Below are positions 1-9,508 of a DNA stretch of 64,000 nucleotides, piece after piece. A program made the position numbers and the translations under genes. Source of the stretch: an uncultured Flavobacteriia bacterium. Lineage in GTDB: Bacteria > Bacteroidota > Bacteroidia > Flavobacteriales_D > Crocinitomicaceae. The notes beneath the pieces were generated by a model. That model was not told where the DNA came from. It worked only from the letters and a program-made list of their open reading frames with translations, and searched no databases. The stretch is taken from assembly GCA_937975705.1 (NCBI GenBank), contig CALJTX010000026.1, positions 1 to 64,000 of the forward strand. The letters run 5' to 3'. Numbering within the stretch: position 1 is the first letter of the stretch; each line of letters begins with the position of its first letter.

Positions 1-1731
1 AGAGCCTTTGATTTTTTTGGACCTGATTTTGCGCTCCACCACAATATTACCGCCTACAATATTGAATTCACGCAGTTGGGCGAGGTCAATTTTGCCTTTG
101 GCAATCTTGTAATAAAAATTGGTCGTGGTGTCGACTTGGAAATGCTTTTCTAGTGCACGAATGTTTTCAGGCGTATTGCGGATATTGTGCTGCTTGAATT
201 TGCGTTCTAAAATTTCTTTACCATCGGCCGCTATAACTTTATGCGCCTCGTTGAGTGCTTGTTTGATGCGTTGCTTGGCCTTTGCTGATACTACAAAGCG
301 CAACCATTCGTCATTGGGTTTTTGCTTGCTCGAGGTAAGGATTTCTAACTGATCGCCATTTTGTAACTCATAACTGAGCGGCACCAGACGGTTGTTCACC
401 TTAGCGCCAATACATTTGTTGCCGATTTGGGTATGGATATCGTAGGCAAAGTCAAGAATGGTAGAACCAGTAGGCAATACGCGCAACTCCCCTTTTGGTG
501 TGAACACATAGATTTCGTCGTTAAAGAGATTGAGCTTGAAGTCATTGACGAAATCGAGGGCGCTGGAATCGGGATTGTCTAACAATTCGCGGATTTCTGC
601 AATCCAGCGATCAAATTTATTGGTCTCGGTATGAGATTCTTTGTATCGGTAATGGGCTGCCAAACCATGTTCGGCGATGTCGTCCATGCGCTTGCTGCGG
701 ATTTGCACCTCTACCCAGCGGCCTTGCGGCGACATAACGGTGGTGTGCAAAGATTCATAACCATTTGCTCTGGGCGTTGAAACCCAGTCTCGCAAACGTT
801 CAGGGCTTGGTTGATAGAAATCTGTAACGACAGAATAGACGCGCCAGCAATCGGATTTTTCGCGCTCATGAGGCGTGTCGAGAATGATGCGCAGCGCAAA
901 TACGTCGAAGACTTCTTCAAAAGGAACGTCTTTGGTTTGCATTTTGCGCCAAATGGAAGAAATAGATTTGGTGCGCGCCTTGATATCGAAGTCATAACCT
1001 TGCGTTTGAAGTTCGGCACGAATAGGCGCCACAAAACGTCGGATAAAACGATTTCGGACATCTTGCGTAGACTTCAGTTTGCCTTCAATTTGTTGATATA
1101 CCTCTGGTTCACAGTATTTCATGGAGAGGTCTTCGAGCTCGGATTTAACGGGGTATAAACCCAAGCGGTGCGCGAGTGGCGCATATAAAAATTTGGTCTC
1201 GGATGCAATTTTGAGTTGTTTCTCAGGTTTCATGCTCGAGAGCGTACGCATGTTGTGCAGACGGTCTGCCAACTTCACGAGCACCACCCGAAAATCATCG
1301 GAGATGGTAAGGATCATTTTGCGAAAGTTTTCCGCTTGTATGGAGGTGTTTTCATCAAAGACCTCCGGTATTTTGGTGAGGCCGTCGATGATCTTGCGCA
1401 CCGTAACACCAAACAAATCTTCGATGTCTTGCAGCGTAATGTGGGTATCTTCTACAGTATCGTGCAGCAGAGCGCAGACAATTGCGGTGGGCTCTAAACC
1501 CATTTCTTCGGCACAGATGCGGGCAACTGCAATTGGATGGTAAATGTAGGGCTCACCTGATTTTCTGCGCATGTCTTTGTGCGCTTCTAAAGCGATATCA
1601 AAGGCTTTTCGAATGAGTTTGGTTTCGTCCCTACTGCGGTCTTTGGTGGCACGCAACAAGCCCTTGAACGCATTGAGGATTTCTATGCGCTCTTGTTCTA
1701 AATCGATGGGTGTATGACCGTCGTAACGCAT
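1..1731 (-). CDS. spoT: RelA/SpoT-family (p)ppGpp synthetase/hydrolase, C-terminus cut by window edge
   Basis: Makes and/or degrades the stringent-response alarmone (p)ppGpp. About 577 N-terminal residues are visible; the family is usually about 730, so the missing part should be mainly the ACT region. In order: HD hydrolase domain with HDTVEDT (about residues 80-86), synthetase domain with the G-loop-type KARTKSISSIWRK stretch and RLRDWVS, then TGS domain (VFTPKGELRVLPTGST) and start of the following helical region. The intact HD motif and RLRD, which resembles the RxKD motif of bifunctional SpoT/Rel enzymes rather than ExDD of RelA, suggest a bifunctional Rel. The ATG overlaps the stop of the upstream fumarylacetoacetase gene by 1 nt (TAATG), so translation is probably coupled. 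Family is certain; bifunctionality is inference. Confidence 0.95.
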   Translation of the reverse strand, partial: MRYDGHTPIDLEQERIEILNAFKGLLRATKDRSRDETKLIRKAFDIALEAHKDMRRKSGEPYIYHPIAVARICAEEMGLEPTAIVCALLHDTVEDTHITLQDIEDLFGVTVRKIIDGLTKIPEVFDENTSIQAENFRKMILTISDDFRVVLVKLADRLHNMRTLSSMKPEKQLKIASETKFLYAPLAHRLGLYPVKSELEDLSMKYCEPEVYQQIEGKLKSTQDVRNRFIRRFVAPIRAELQTQGYDFDIKARTKSISSIWRKMQTKDVPFEEVFDVFALRIILDTPHEREKSDCWRVYSVVTDFYQPSPERLRDWVSTPRANGYESLHTTVMSPQGRWVEVQIRSKRMDDIAEHGLAAHYRYKESHTETNKFDRWIAEIRELLDNPDSSALDFVNDFKLNLFNDEIYVFTPKGELRVLPTGSTILDFAYDIHTQIGNKCIGAKVNNRLVPLSYELQNGDQLEILTSSKQKPNDEWLRFVVSAKAKQRIKQALNEAHKVIAADGKEILERKFKQHNIRNTPENIRALEKHFQVDTTTNFYYKIAKGKIDLAQLREFNIVGGNIVVERKIRSKKIKGS

Positions 1732-3002
1732 TAATTGGCAGGTAGCAATAGACTTTTGACTTCGCCGAAACCAATTTTGACACCGTTTTGCTCACAAAAA
1801 CCGCGCATGATGACGGTATCGTGGTCTTGGATAAAGCGGCGCTCGGTACCATCTGGCATTGGAATGGGTTTGGTACCCTTCCAAGCGAGTTCTAACATGG
1901 AGCCGTAAGAATCAGGCGTTGGACCGGAGATTGTGCCAGACCCCATGAGGTCGCCACAGCGGATGTTGCAACCATTGACGGTGTGGTGCGCCAATTGTTG
2001 AGACATATTCCAGTACATGTATTTGAAATTTGAACGACTCACCACTTGTGCTGGGCAAGCAGGTGCTTCAATGGCAACCTCTAAATGAATATCGTAAGAC
2101 TTATTGCCTTCAAATTGAAGGTAAGACAGCACCTCAGGATCTTGAGCGGGCGTTGGGCAAGCATAAGGCTCGAGGGCATCTAGTGTGACAATCCAGCAAG
2201 ACATCGAGGACGCGAAGTTTTTGGCAAGAAACGGCCCGAGCGGCACGTACTCCCATTTTTGGATGTCGCGCGCAGACCAATCATTGAACAAGCACAAACC
2301 AAAAATGTAGTCCTCGGCTTCAGCAGTTGAGATGCTGTGACCAAGCGGTTTGCCATCAAAGGTGATGAAGCCCATTTCGAGTTCGAAGTCAATTTGACGC
2401 GAAGGCGCAAAAATAGGTGCGGCGTTGTCGTCTGGCTTGATTTGACCCTTCGGACGCACCACCGGCTGCCCTGAGGCAATTACTGATGAGGCACGGCCGT
2501 GGTAGCCAACGGGAATCCAGAGCCAGTTGGGTAAAAGGGCGTTGGCTGGATCTCTAAACATGATACCCACATTGGTGGCGTGTTCTTTAGAGGAATAAAA
2601 ATCGGTGTAGTCGCCAATTTGCACCGGCAAAGACAACTGAACCGCTTCTACAGGAAGGAGTGCTGTGTGCTGGTCTTTGTTGTGTTGAAAGCTGGGATTT
2701 TCGCTTGAAAGCAATTCGGCCAAACGATTGCGGAGCGCACGCGTGGCTAATTTGCCATGACGCATCATGGGATTGAGAAAATCTTGACGGAAGTCAGTAT
2801 GTGTAAAACCGAGGTCGTCAAAATAGCCGAATTGCGCCATTTGCGCAAGATCCAAAACGAAATCGCCGATGCGCACCCCTACTCTTTTGGCTGCACCATC
2901 TGTATGAAAAATGCCAAAAGGCAGGTTTTGAATTGGAAATTCTGACCCCGTTGGGATCTGTATCCAGGCGCGCAATGCGGGATTATTGGCAGTAATTTGC
3001 AT
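1731..3002 (-). CDS. fahA: Fumarylacetoacetase
   Basis: Last step of tyrosine/homogentisate degradation: hydrolyses fumarylacetoacetate to fumarate and acetoacetate, in the cytoplasm. 423 aa, close to the eukaryotic and bacterial FAH length of about 420. The N-terminal SH3-like domain is followed by the FAH barrel; visible signatures are the metal-binding FELEMGF stretch, YIFGLCLFNDWSARDIQKWEY and the DLMGSGTISGP segment near residue 350. It lies 11 bp after ychF and overlaps the start of the rel gene, so it sits inside a ychF-fahA-rel transcription unit. No other homogentisate-pathway gene is in the window. Identification is firm; the operon is inferred from spacing. Confidence 0.95.
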   Translation of the reverse strand: MQITANNPALRAWIQIPTGSEFPIQNLPFGIFHTDGAAKRVGVRIGDFVLDLAQMAQFGYFDDLGFTHTDFRQDFLNPMMRHGKLATRALRNRLAELLSSENPSFQHNKDQHTALLPVEAVQLSLPVQIGDYTDFYSSKEHATNVGIMFRDPANALLPNWLWIPVGYHGRASSVIASGQPVVRPKGQIKPDDNAAPIFAPSRQIDFELEMGFITFDGKPLGHSISTAEAEDYIFGLCLFNDWSARDIQKWEYVPLGPFLAKNFASSMSCWIVTLDALEPYACPTPAQDPEVLSYLQFEGNKSYDIHLEVAIEAPACPAQVVSRSNFKYMYWNMSQQLAHHTVNGCNIRCGDLMGSGTISGPTPDSYGSMLELAWKGTKPIPMPDGTERRFIQDHDTVIMRGFCEQNGVKIGFGEVKSLLLPAN

Positions 3003-3013
3003 ATGGTGAGGAA

Positions 3014-4111
3014 TTAAACGTTGAAACGGAAATGCATGATGTCGCCATCTTCTACGATGTACTCTTTGCCTTCGACTTTGAATTTACCCGCCTCCTTGAC
3101 AGCGCTTTCGGAACCATACTGGATAAAGTCGTGGTATTTCATGACTTCTGCACGGATAAATCCTTTTTCGAAATCAGAGTGAATGACGCTTGCAGCCTGC
3201 GGAGCGGTCATGCCTTTGTGGATCGTCCAGGCACGAACTTCCTTCACACCTGCTGTGAAGTAAGTTTGCAAGTTGAGCAAATGATAGGCTTGGCGAATGA
3301 GGCGATTGACACCTGGCTCCTCTAAGCCAAGTTCTTCGAGAAACATTTGGCGTTCTTCATAGGTTTCTAGCTCAGTGATATCTGCTTCAATTTTAGCTCC
3401 AATCACCAATACCTCTGCGTTTTCCGCAGCTACGGCCGCTCTGACGCGCTCCACATATGCATTTCCTGTCTTCACGGACGCCTCGTCTACGTTGCACACG
3501 TACATAACGGGTTTAGATGTAATCAGGTTGAAACTCTTGATGATGTCCATTTCGTCGGGAGTAAAGCCCAGACCTCTTACAGATTTACCTTGCTCCAAAC
3601 CAGTTTTGATGCGCAGAGCCAATTCGTTTTCTTTGACGGCGTCTTTGTCGCCAGATTTGATGACACGCGCCAAACTTTGGATTTTTTTATCGATGGTTTC
3701 GAAATCTTTGAGTTGGAGTTCGATGTCGATGATTTCTTTATCGCGGATGGGATCTACGCTGCCATCTACGTGAATGATATTGCCGTCGTCAAAGCAACGC
3801 AATACGTGCAAAATAGCGTCGGTTTCACGGATATTTGCCAAAAATTGATTGCCGAGCCCCTCGCCTTTTGAGGCGCCTTTGACCAAACCAGCGATATCGA
3901 CAATTTCCATTGTAGTTGGGACAACGCGCTCTGGATTGACGATTTCTTCTAGTTTCTCTAGACGTGGGTCTGGAACTGAAGTGGTACCCAAGTTGGGTTC
4001 GATGGTGCAAAAAGGAAAGTTTGCAGATTGCGCTTTGGCATTCGACAAACAGTTAAATAAGGTTGATTTTCCGACGTTGGGCAAGCCGACGATTCCGCAT
4101 TTTAAAGCCAT
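3014..4111 (-). CDS. ychF: Redox-regulated ATPase YchF (OLA1/Obg family)
   Basis: Ribosome-associated P-loop ATPase of the Obg-HflX superfamily; unlike its GTPase relatives it prefers ATP. 365 aa, full family length (about 363). P-loop GLPNVGKST at residues 8-16, switch/G3 DIAGLVKGA, and a degenerate G4 (NVDE near residue 200) in place of NKxD, which is the hallmark of the ATP preference. A coiled-coil region lies near residues 130-170 and a C-terminal TGS domain ends in GDIMHFRFNV. It is first gene of the run ychF-fahA-rel. A TAnnTTTG element lies 25 nt upstream of the ATG. Confident call. Confidence 0.97.
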   Translation of the reverse strand: MALKCGIVGLPNVGKSTLFNCLSNAKAQSANFPFCTIEPNLGTTSVPDPRLEKLEEIVNPERVVPTTMEIVDIAGLVKGASKGEGLGNQFLANIRETDAILHVLRCFDDGNIIHVDGSVDPIRDKEIIDIELQLKDFETIDKKIQSLARVIKSGDKDAVKENELALRIKTGLEQGKSVRGLGFTPDEMDIIKSFNLITSKPVMYVCNVDEASVKTGNAYVERVRAAVAAENAEVLVIGAKIEADITELETYEERQMFLEELGLEEPGVNRLIRQAYHLLNLQTYFTAGVKEVRAWTIHKGMTAPQAASVIHSDFEKGFIRAEVMKYHDFIQYGSESAVKEAGKFKVEGKEYIVEDGDIMHFRFNV

Positions 4112-4136
4112 TTTCTATGTTTGTTAGATCAAGTTG

Positions 4137-4144
4137 CAAAGATA
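4137..4144 (-). promoter_or_regulatory. Putative -7 element of ychF promoter
   Basis: Reads TATCTTTG on the minus strand, an exact match to the Bacteroidota -7 consensus TAnnTTTG, 25 nt before the ychF ATG. No convincing -33 TTG at the usual distance was identified. Confidence 0.5.
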
Positions 4145-4198
4145 GCCAAAAGCAGCGTGCTTCGGCTGATTTTTGGTATTTTTACGCAAATTCACACC

Positions 4199-5566
4199 AT
4201 GAAATACATCGGGATTCTATTTCTTTTTTCCTTCTTTTTAAGTCAAGCAAGCGCGCAAGACAGCATTTGGATCAGACGCATCTACGACGAAGCACTCTTG
4301 CGCGGGCACGCCTACGAGAACCTACGTCAGCTTTGCAAAGATATCGGCCCGCGCCTCTCTGGTTCTGCACAAGCCCAAATGGCCGTTGATTGGAGCTACG
4401 AAAAAATGCTGTCTTACAATTTTGACAAGGTCAGCAAGCAAGAAATAACAGTACCGCATTGGGAGCGCGGCACCACCGAAACGGCCTGGTACAAATCAGT
4501 AAACAAATATGCCCCCATCCATAAATTACATCTGTTAGCACTCGGAGGCTCAATAGGCACCAACGGGCTGCTTGAGGCAGAAGTCATCGAATTCAAGTCC
4601 TTGACAGATTTAAAAAACGCAAAGCCAAAGGATGTTGAAGGCAAAATTGTTTTCTTGAACCAACCCATGGACGCCGCGCAAATTCAAACCTTCAAAGCCT
4701 ATGGTGCTTGTTACGCCATTCGTGGCAACGGTGCTGTGGAAGCTTCGAAATTAGGAGCGAAAGCTGTAGTGATCCGCTCTTTGGGCTTACCCATAGATGA
4801 ACATCCGCACACTGGCTCTATGCACTACGAAAAAGACATCGCCAAAATACCAGCTGCAGCACTTTCTACCAAAGATGCCGATGCGCTTTCGCTGGCTTTA
4901 AAAGAAGGCAAGGTGCGTTTTTATTTAGAAATGGATTGTAGCGCATTTCCAGACGCCCGCTCTTACAACGTAATGGCCGAATTGAAAGGCAGTAAGTTTC
5001 CGGATCAAATCATCACCATTGGCGGTCATCTAGACTCTTGGGATACCGGCGAAGGAGCCCACGACGACGGCGCGGGGGTCATTCACTGTTTGGAGGCCTT
5101 GCGCATCCTCAACGAACTGGGCTGGCAACCTACCCACACCATTCGCGTCGTGTTTTTCATGAATGAAGAAAATGGCAATCAAGGCGGGCAGCAATACGCC
5201 AAATGGTGCTTGGCAAATGGCGAAAAACAAATCGCTGCACTCGAAAGCGACAGAGGAGGTTTTGCACCTCGCGGTTTTGGACTAGATGGCCCTGATAAAT
5301 ACTTGAGCTTACTCCAAAGTTTTGAGCCTGTTTTGCGTTCGTACGACCTTCATATTTTTGAAAAAGGATACGGCGGCGTAGATATTGGCCCACTCAAAGA
5401 ACAGTATCCTGGCATCCCTCTTTTTGGTTTTGTCCCCGACTCTCAGCGCTATTTTGACTACCACCACGCACCCTCTGATGTTTTTGAGTCCGTGAACAAA
5501 CGCGAACTCGAACTCGGCGCCGCTGCCATAGCGAGCTTTGTATATTTAATCGATCAGCAACTCTAG
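4199..5566 (+). CDS. Secreted M28-family metallopeptidase (carboxypeptidase Q-like)
   Basis: Predicted exported dizinc exopeptidase. 455 aa from the ATG at 4199, chosen over an in-frame upstream start because it gives a clean signal peptide (MKYIGILFLFSFFLSQASA, cleavage before QD). After a PA-like insert (about residues 130-250) comes the M28 catalytic domain: zinc ligands in GGHLDSWD (His about 277), the AHDDGAG stretch (Asp about 290), MNEENGNQGG (Glu about 323) and a late His in DYHHAPSD. Organisation matches carboxypeptidase Q (plasma glutamate carboxypeptidase). It stands divergent from ychF and just before the asparagine synthetase gene. The substrate is unknown; peptides as a nutrient source are an inference. 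Confidence 0.9.
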   Translation: MKYIGILFLFSFFLSQASAQDSIWIRRIYDEALLRGHAYENLRQLCKDIGPRLSGSAQAQMAVDWSYEKMLSYNFDKVSKQEITVPHWERGTTETAWYKSVNKYAPIHKLHLLALGGSIGTNGLLEAEVIEFKSLTDLKNAKPKDVEGKIVFLNQPMDAAQIQTFKAYGACYAIRGNGAVEASKLGAKAVVIRSLGLPIDEHPHTGSMHYEKDIAKIPAAALSTKDADALSLALKEGKVRFYLEMDCSAFPDARSYNVMAELKGSKFPDQIITIGGHLDSWDTGEGAHDDGAGVIHCLEALRILNELGWQPTHTIRVVFFMNEENGNQGGQQYAKWCLANGEKQIAALESDRGGFAPRGFGLDGPDKYLSLLQSFEPVLRSYDLHIFEKGYGGVDIGPLKEQYPGIPLFGFVPDSQRYFDYHHAPSDVFESVNKRELELGAAAIASFVYLIDQQL

Positions 5567-5577
5567 CCCAGCGTCTT

Positions 5578-7446
5578 ATGTGCGGCATTTCAGGACTTCA
5601 CCGTAAAAAAGAGCAAGGTTCAAGCGCCGGGCAAACCGTACTTGAGGCCATGAGTCTCGCACTCAAACACAGAGGACCAGACGGAGCAGGCTTGCAATGG
5701 TTTGAAGCACAAAGCTTTGGTTTAGCGCACCGCAGGCTCTCTATCATCGATTTATCGCTCGCTGCTGCTCAACCAATGCAAATTACAGATCGTTATTGGC
5801 TGAGCTTCAATGGTGAAATTTACAACTACCTCGAAATCAAAGCCGAATTACTGGCAATGGGCGCAACATTCAAAAGTGAATCGGACGCCGAGGTATTGCT
5901 TCAAGCTTATATTTATTGGGGAGCAGACTGCCTGCAGCGCTTCAACGGCATGTGGGCTTTTGCCATTTATGATGCAGCGCTTCAAACGCTTTTTTGCGCC
6001 CGCGACCCTTATGGCGTCAAGCCATTTTACTACTTAGATAACGCCACTCATTTTGGCTTTGCTTCAGAAATCAAAGCGCTATTAAAAATACCCAGCTATC
6101 AGCCAGTGGCAAACAAAAAAGCACTCCTTGACTTCTTTGCCAATGGCAAAATAGAGCGCCAAGAAGAAGGCTTTTTCAAAGGCATCAAAGAATTGCAACC
6201 AGGCCACGCGCTACACTATGACCTGAGCACACAAAATGTACAAATCAAGCGCTATTATTTCCCTGAAAAAGTAGCTGCACACCAAAGCCACCAAGACCTC
6301 AAAACAACACTAGAAGATGCTGTTGGGCTGCGTTTGCGCGCAGATGTTCCGTTAGGTTTTTGTCTCTCTGGTGGTCTAGACTCCTCTTCACTCCTGTTTT
6401 TGGCGGCTCAACTTCAACAAAAATCGAGCATTACCGCACTCGACAACGGCTTACACGCCTTCACAGCCACGCACGACTCTCCTTTAGATGAGCGCGCATG
6501 GGCAGCACAAATGATTGCACACACTAAAGCGACTTGGCACACCTCAACACTCGATAGCGCACAATTGCTTGAGGCCTTGCCTGCACTCATTTACCATCAA
6601 GATATTCCGCTTTTGAGCACCAGTACCTTTGCCCAAAGCAGTGTCATGAAAAGCGCGGCGCAGCAAGGCATTAAAATCCTTATTGATGGCCAAGGTGGCG
6701 ACGAACTTTTTGCCGGCTATCAAGTCTTTTACCCTACGTTCTTTAAGGAACTCTTTTGGAGCGGCCGCTGGGGTCGATTTACTCGAGAATGGCTGCAACT
6801 CGGCAATTCTCCAAGTTCAAAAAAATACATTTTAAAAGAATGGGCTAAAGACATACTGAGCCTGCTCCCGTCGGGTCTTCAAAAGAAAATATCCGGAGCC
6901 AAACAGCCACTAAGCGCCTTTTTGACCCAAACAAACGCTTTTGAGCGCACACGTTTTTCGAAACTACAAGACCACCTTGCTTATTACTGTCAGGCGCACG
7001 AACTCAAAAGTTTGTTGCGCTGGGAAGACCGCTGCTCTATGCAATACAGCATTGAGTCGCGCACGCCTTTTGCCGACGACACCCAATTAATGAAACTAGC
7101 GCGTTCTTTGGACGCAACTGAACTGATCCATAATGGTTGGTCTAAATACAGCTTGAGAAAGGCGCTAGATGGAGCCTTGCCTTCAAGTATTTCTTGGCGC
7201 CGAGACAAAAAAGGATTTTCAGTACCCGAAAGCCAATGGCTCATGGAAACATCAGCATATTGGACCACCCAAATTGCTGCAAAAGCACATCTGGATAAAA
7301 GTCAGCTGATCAACAAAGCGGAACTTAGCAAAGCCTTACCGCGCATTTTTTCAAACACTGCCTATGCCAGCGAACAGAATTTCGTATTCAGATACGCAAG
7401 CTATTTAATTTGGCTTGAGCAATTTAACATCAACAACTTTAACTAA
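5578..7446 (+). CDS. asnB: Asparagine synthetase (glutamine-hydrolysing)
   Basis: Transfers glutamine amide nitrogen to aspartate using ATP. 622 aa. Class II glutaminase domain with the nucleophile Cys2 (MCGISG) and glutamine-site motif RDPYGVKP; synthetase domain with pyrophosphate loop LSGGLDSSS at about residues 263-271 and DGQGGDELFAGY. The gene starts 11 bp after the M28 peptidase and may be cotranscribed with it. Its last 4 bp (CTAA) overlap tail-to-tail with the methyltransferase gene of the opposite-strand glycan cluster. AsnB-like enzymes also occur in surface-polysaccharide clusters as amidotransferases, so either asparagine synthesis or sugar/peptide amidation is possible; the first is the default. 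Confidence 0.93.
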   Translation: MCGISGLHRKKEQGSSAGQTVLEAMSLALKHRGPDGAGLQWFEAQSFGLAHRRLSIIDLSLAAAQPMQITDRYWLSFNGEIYNYLEIKAELLAMGATFKSESDAEVLLQAYIYWGADCLQRFNGMWAFAIYDAALQTLFCARDPYGVKPFYYLDNATHFGFASEIKALLKIPSYQPVANKKALLDFFANGKIERQEEGFFKGIKELQPGHALHYDLSTQNVQIKRYYFPEKVAAHQSHQDLKTTLEDAVGLRLRADVPLGFCLSGGLDSSSLLFLAAQLQQKSSITALDNGLHAFTATHDSPLDERAWAAQMIAHTKATWHTSTLDSAQLLEALPALIYHQDIPLLSTSTFAQSSVMKSAAQQGIKILIDGQGGDELFAGYQVFYPTFFKELFWSGRWGRFTREWLQLGNSPSSKKYILKEWAKDILSLLPSGLQKKISGAKQPLSAFLTQTNAFERTRFSKLQDHLAYYCQAHELKSLLRWEDRCSMQYSIESRTPFADDTQLMKLARSLDATELIHNGWSKYSLRKALDGALPSSISWRRDKKGFSVPESQWLMETSAYWTTQIAAKAHLDKSQLINKAELSKALPRIFSNTAYASEQNFVFRYASYLIWLEQFNINNFN

Positions 7447-8246
7447 AGGTTTACGCTTTTCAGCTCGAGTTCAAAAGCGCGAGTCGGCAAGGCATTGAGC
7501 ACAATTGGCGCTCCTTGCGCTCCATCTGGTAAGTAAACTGCACACAACGCATGCTTCACCAAATACACATTTTGATGTAGTGCTTTTGGTAAAGCGCGGT
7601 AAATTCCTAATAGCACTTCGTAACGCGGATATTCTCCGTCTGATTTTGCATCGTGCCAGACCAATATGGAAGACGCCGATTTACGCAATCGCAACGCTGT
7701 TTGGGTATCGCGCTCAACCGCAGCTGTCGTATGATCGCCGTCTATAAAGATGAGGTCACACTTTTGTTGGTAAGGCGTCCAGTCAAACGTTGCGGAGTCG
7801 CCAAAGAGATGGGTAATATTGGCTATATCTTTGGAGAAGAACCGATGCGCATCGATATACGCCTGGCTCATGCCCATCTGTAAAAGCATTTGATCGGGCA
7901 AATTGAGCGTGAATACTTCCTTAACAAATGGCGCTACATTAGCCGCGCTCTCGCCTCTCCAGGTGCCTATTTCTAAATACGTCTGAACATTGTATCTGCG
8001 ACACAACATTTGCAAAAACGCGAAATCCGTGACCATAGATGAGCCAGAGAGAAAGGCATAAGGCCGAATGGTCAACTGAGCAGCTTCTGGCCACGTAAAA
8101 ACATCTGTTTGCTGCAATTTAAGATTTGGAAACTCCTTTTCAAAAGCACGCTGCAACACGTCTTCATCCTTGAGAATCAAGTTCAAAAGTGCAGGCCTTT
8201 GCAGAATGAGCCCAATTGCTTTGAGTAATTTACTGACTTTGTTCAT
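7443..8246 (-). CDS. Class I SAM-dependent methyltransferase (Methyltransf_24 type)
   Basis: 267 aa from the ATG at 8246, placed 2 nt after the stop of the flippase gene; a TTG start 18 nt further upstream would overlap it and is less likely. Motif I is TYLEIGTWRGESA, and the acidic DLIFIDGDHT stretch fits the Methyltransf_24/cephalosporin-hydroxylase-like group often found in polysaccharide clusters. No signal peptide. It is the last gene of the run cysteine desulfurase, glycosyltransferase, flippase, methyltransferase, so O-methylation of a surface sugar is a reasonable inference, but the substrate cannot be read from sequence. Its 3' end overlaps asnB by 4 bp. Confidence 0.82.
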   Translation of the reverse strand: MNKVSKLLKAIGLILQRPALLNLILKDEDVLQRAFEKEFPNLKLQQTDVFTWPEAAQLTIRPYAFLSGSSMVTDFAFLQMLCRRYNVQTYLEIGTWRGESAANVAPFVKEVFTLNLPDQMLLQMGMSQAYIDAHRFFSKDIANITHLFGDSATFDWTPYQQKCDLIFIDGDHTTAAVERDTQTALRLRKSASSILVWHDAKSDGEYPRYEVLLGIYRALPKALHQNVYLVKHALCAVYLPDGAQGAPIVLNALPTRAFELELKSVNL

Positions 8247-8248
8247 AG

Positions 8249-9508
8249 TTAGTTCTTGCGCCAACTCACGCGCATTTGATTAAATAATTGGATGAATTCT
8301 ACTTTGCTCGGAAACAGCGAAAATGTAGCGCCATCTTTCAAGAAATAGCGCAGTACAACCAAACTGGTGGCAGTGTATGAAATACTAGCGGCAAGTGCTG
8401 CCCCCATGGCTCCGTAAATCGGTATGAAAACAAACGAAGCCAATAAACTAAAGGCCAATCCGACACCAGAGGCTAAGGCATTGACCCAATAGCGACCGTG
8501 TCCGGAAAAATAATGCCCTACGACAAGCGCGTAGGTAAAGATCCAAACACCTGGAGCCAGCGCCCACATGAGCACTTGCAAACCTCCGAAGTCTGAGCCA
8601 AACACATATCGGTAAAAATCGGGCGGTAAAAGCAAGAAAAAGCCTACGCCAAAAAACGCCGCCAACATGCCAAAACGGCTCAACTTTTCTGTGATTTGAA
8701 TGGTGTATTGCTGGTCTTGGGCATTTGAAATAGTGGCATATTGCCATAAAGAAATACTTGTTGCAATGAGCCAAATGGATTCGGTAATGGAGCTCGCATT
8801 GGAAAACACGCCAACCGCTGAAGTTCCGTGAAACTGCTCCAAAATATAATAACTCGCCCTAAAACTCAAAAGCTGCAAAACATGGGCTAACTGATTGTAA
8901 AAACCTAATTTAAACAAGCGCTGCCATATCATTTTTCTGCCCACCTTTTCTTGCTCGCGCTGCGGAAAGAAACGCCAAATAGCAATGCAGCTTGTCAATA
9001 GTGCAACTATATAGGAAACATACAAGGCAGCAATGTAATCCAACGGCTGATTGACCAACCACTGCCCTACACATGTTGAAAACGTAAGCAACGGCACTAA
9101 AATCTGAACTAAATTGAAGGCTTTGAGCCGCTGCTGACCTAACAACAACGAAGCATGAACCGAACTTACAGAACTAATGGCGCTCAATAATATGATGTGC
9201 AGGAGGTATTTGGTTTCAAAAACATGAACGGCCTCAAGTATTAAAAATGCAAAGGCACTGACCACAAGAACCCAAGCGTATGAAGCTTTGATAAGTTGCG
9301 TCCACGAATAACGAGAAGAGAGATACACCAAAGCGGCTCCACCCACCAAAGAATCAAAGATGGTAATGATGGCAACAGAGGTCAGCAGGAGACTTTGCTC
9401 ACCCTTACCCACAGCACCTGTTAGCTGAGAAAAAAGGATGACCAAACCGAGGTTGAGCAGTGCCGAAAGCACCCTAACGCCAAAATTGCCAAAAATACTA
9501 CGCCACAT
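8249..9508 (-). CDS. Polysaccharide flippase-like membrane protein (Wzx/MOP superfamily)
   Basis: 419 aa, almost entirely hydrophobic, with roughly 12 transmembrane segments in the arrangement of oligosaccharide/lipid flippases of the MOP superfamily (RfbX/Wzx). The N-terminus MWRSIFGNFGVRVLSALLNLGLVI and the GYxxxG-like late segments fit that family. It should move lipid-linked glycan units across the inner membrane. The start overlaps the 3' end of the upstream glycosyltransferase gene by 11 bp and the end is 2 nt from the methyltransferase start, so these three genes are surely cotranscribed. No Wzy polymerase is visible nearby. Family is good, precise substrate unknown. Confidence 0.82.
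   Translation of the reverse strand: MWRSIFGNFGVRVLSALLNLGLVILFSQLTGAVGKGEQSLLLTSVAIITIFDSLVGGAALVYLSSRYSWTQLIKASYAWVLVVSAFAFLILEAVHVFETKYLLHIILLSAISSVSSVHASLLLGQQRLKAFNLVQILVPLLTFSTCVGQWLVNQPLDYIAALYVSYIVALLTSCIAIWRFFPQREQEKVGRKMIWQRLFKLGFYNQLAHVLQLLSFRASYYILEQFHGTSAVGVFSNASSITESIWLIATSISLWQYATISNAQDQQYTIQITEKLSRFGMLAAFFGVGFFLLLPPDFYRYVFGSDFGGLQVLMWALAPGVWIFTYALVVGHYFSGHGRYWVNALASGVGLAFSLLASFVFIPIYGAMGAALAASISYTATSLVVLRYFLKDGATFSLFPSKVEFIQLFNQMRVSWRKN

Noticed and set aside
2720..2731. CCAAACGATTGC, one base from the LacI-type operator
   Set aside because: Lies inside fahA coding sequence with no promoter nearby; a single near-match in 64 kb is expected by chance, and it shows that isolated copies alone are weak evidence.
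3032..4127. Several plus-strand open frames opposite ychF
   Set aside because: They are antisense to strongly conserved ychF, lack family features and their composition is that of a mirrored coding frame.
4121..4198. Upstream 26-codon extension of the M28 peptidase
   Set aside because: The extension would bury the signal peptide inside the protein; the ATG at 4199 gives a standard exported N-terminus.
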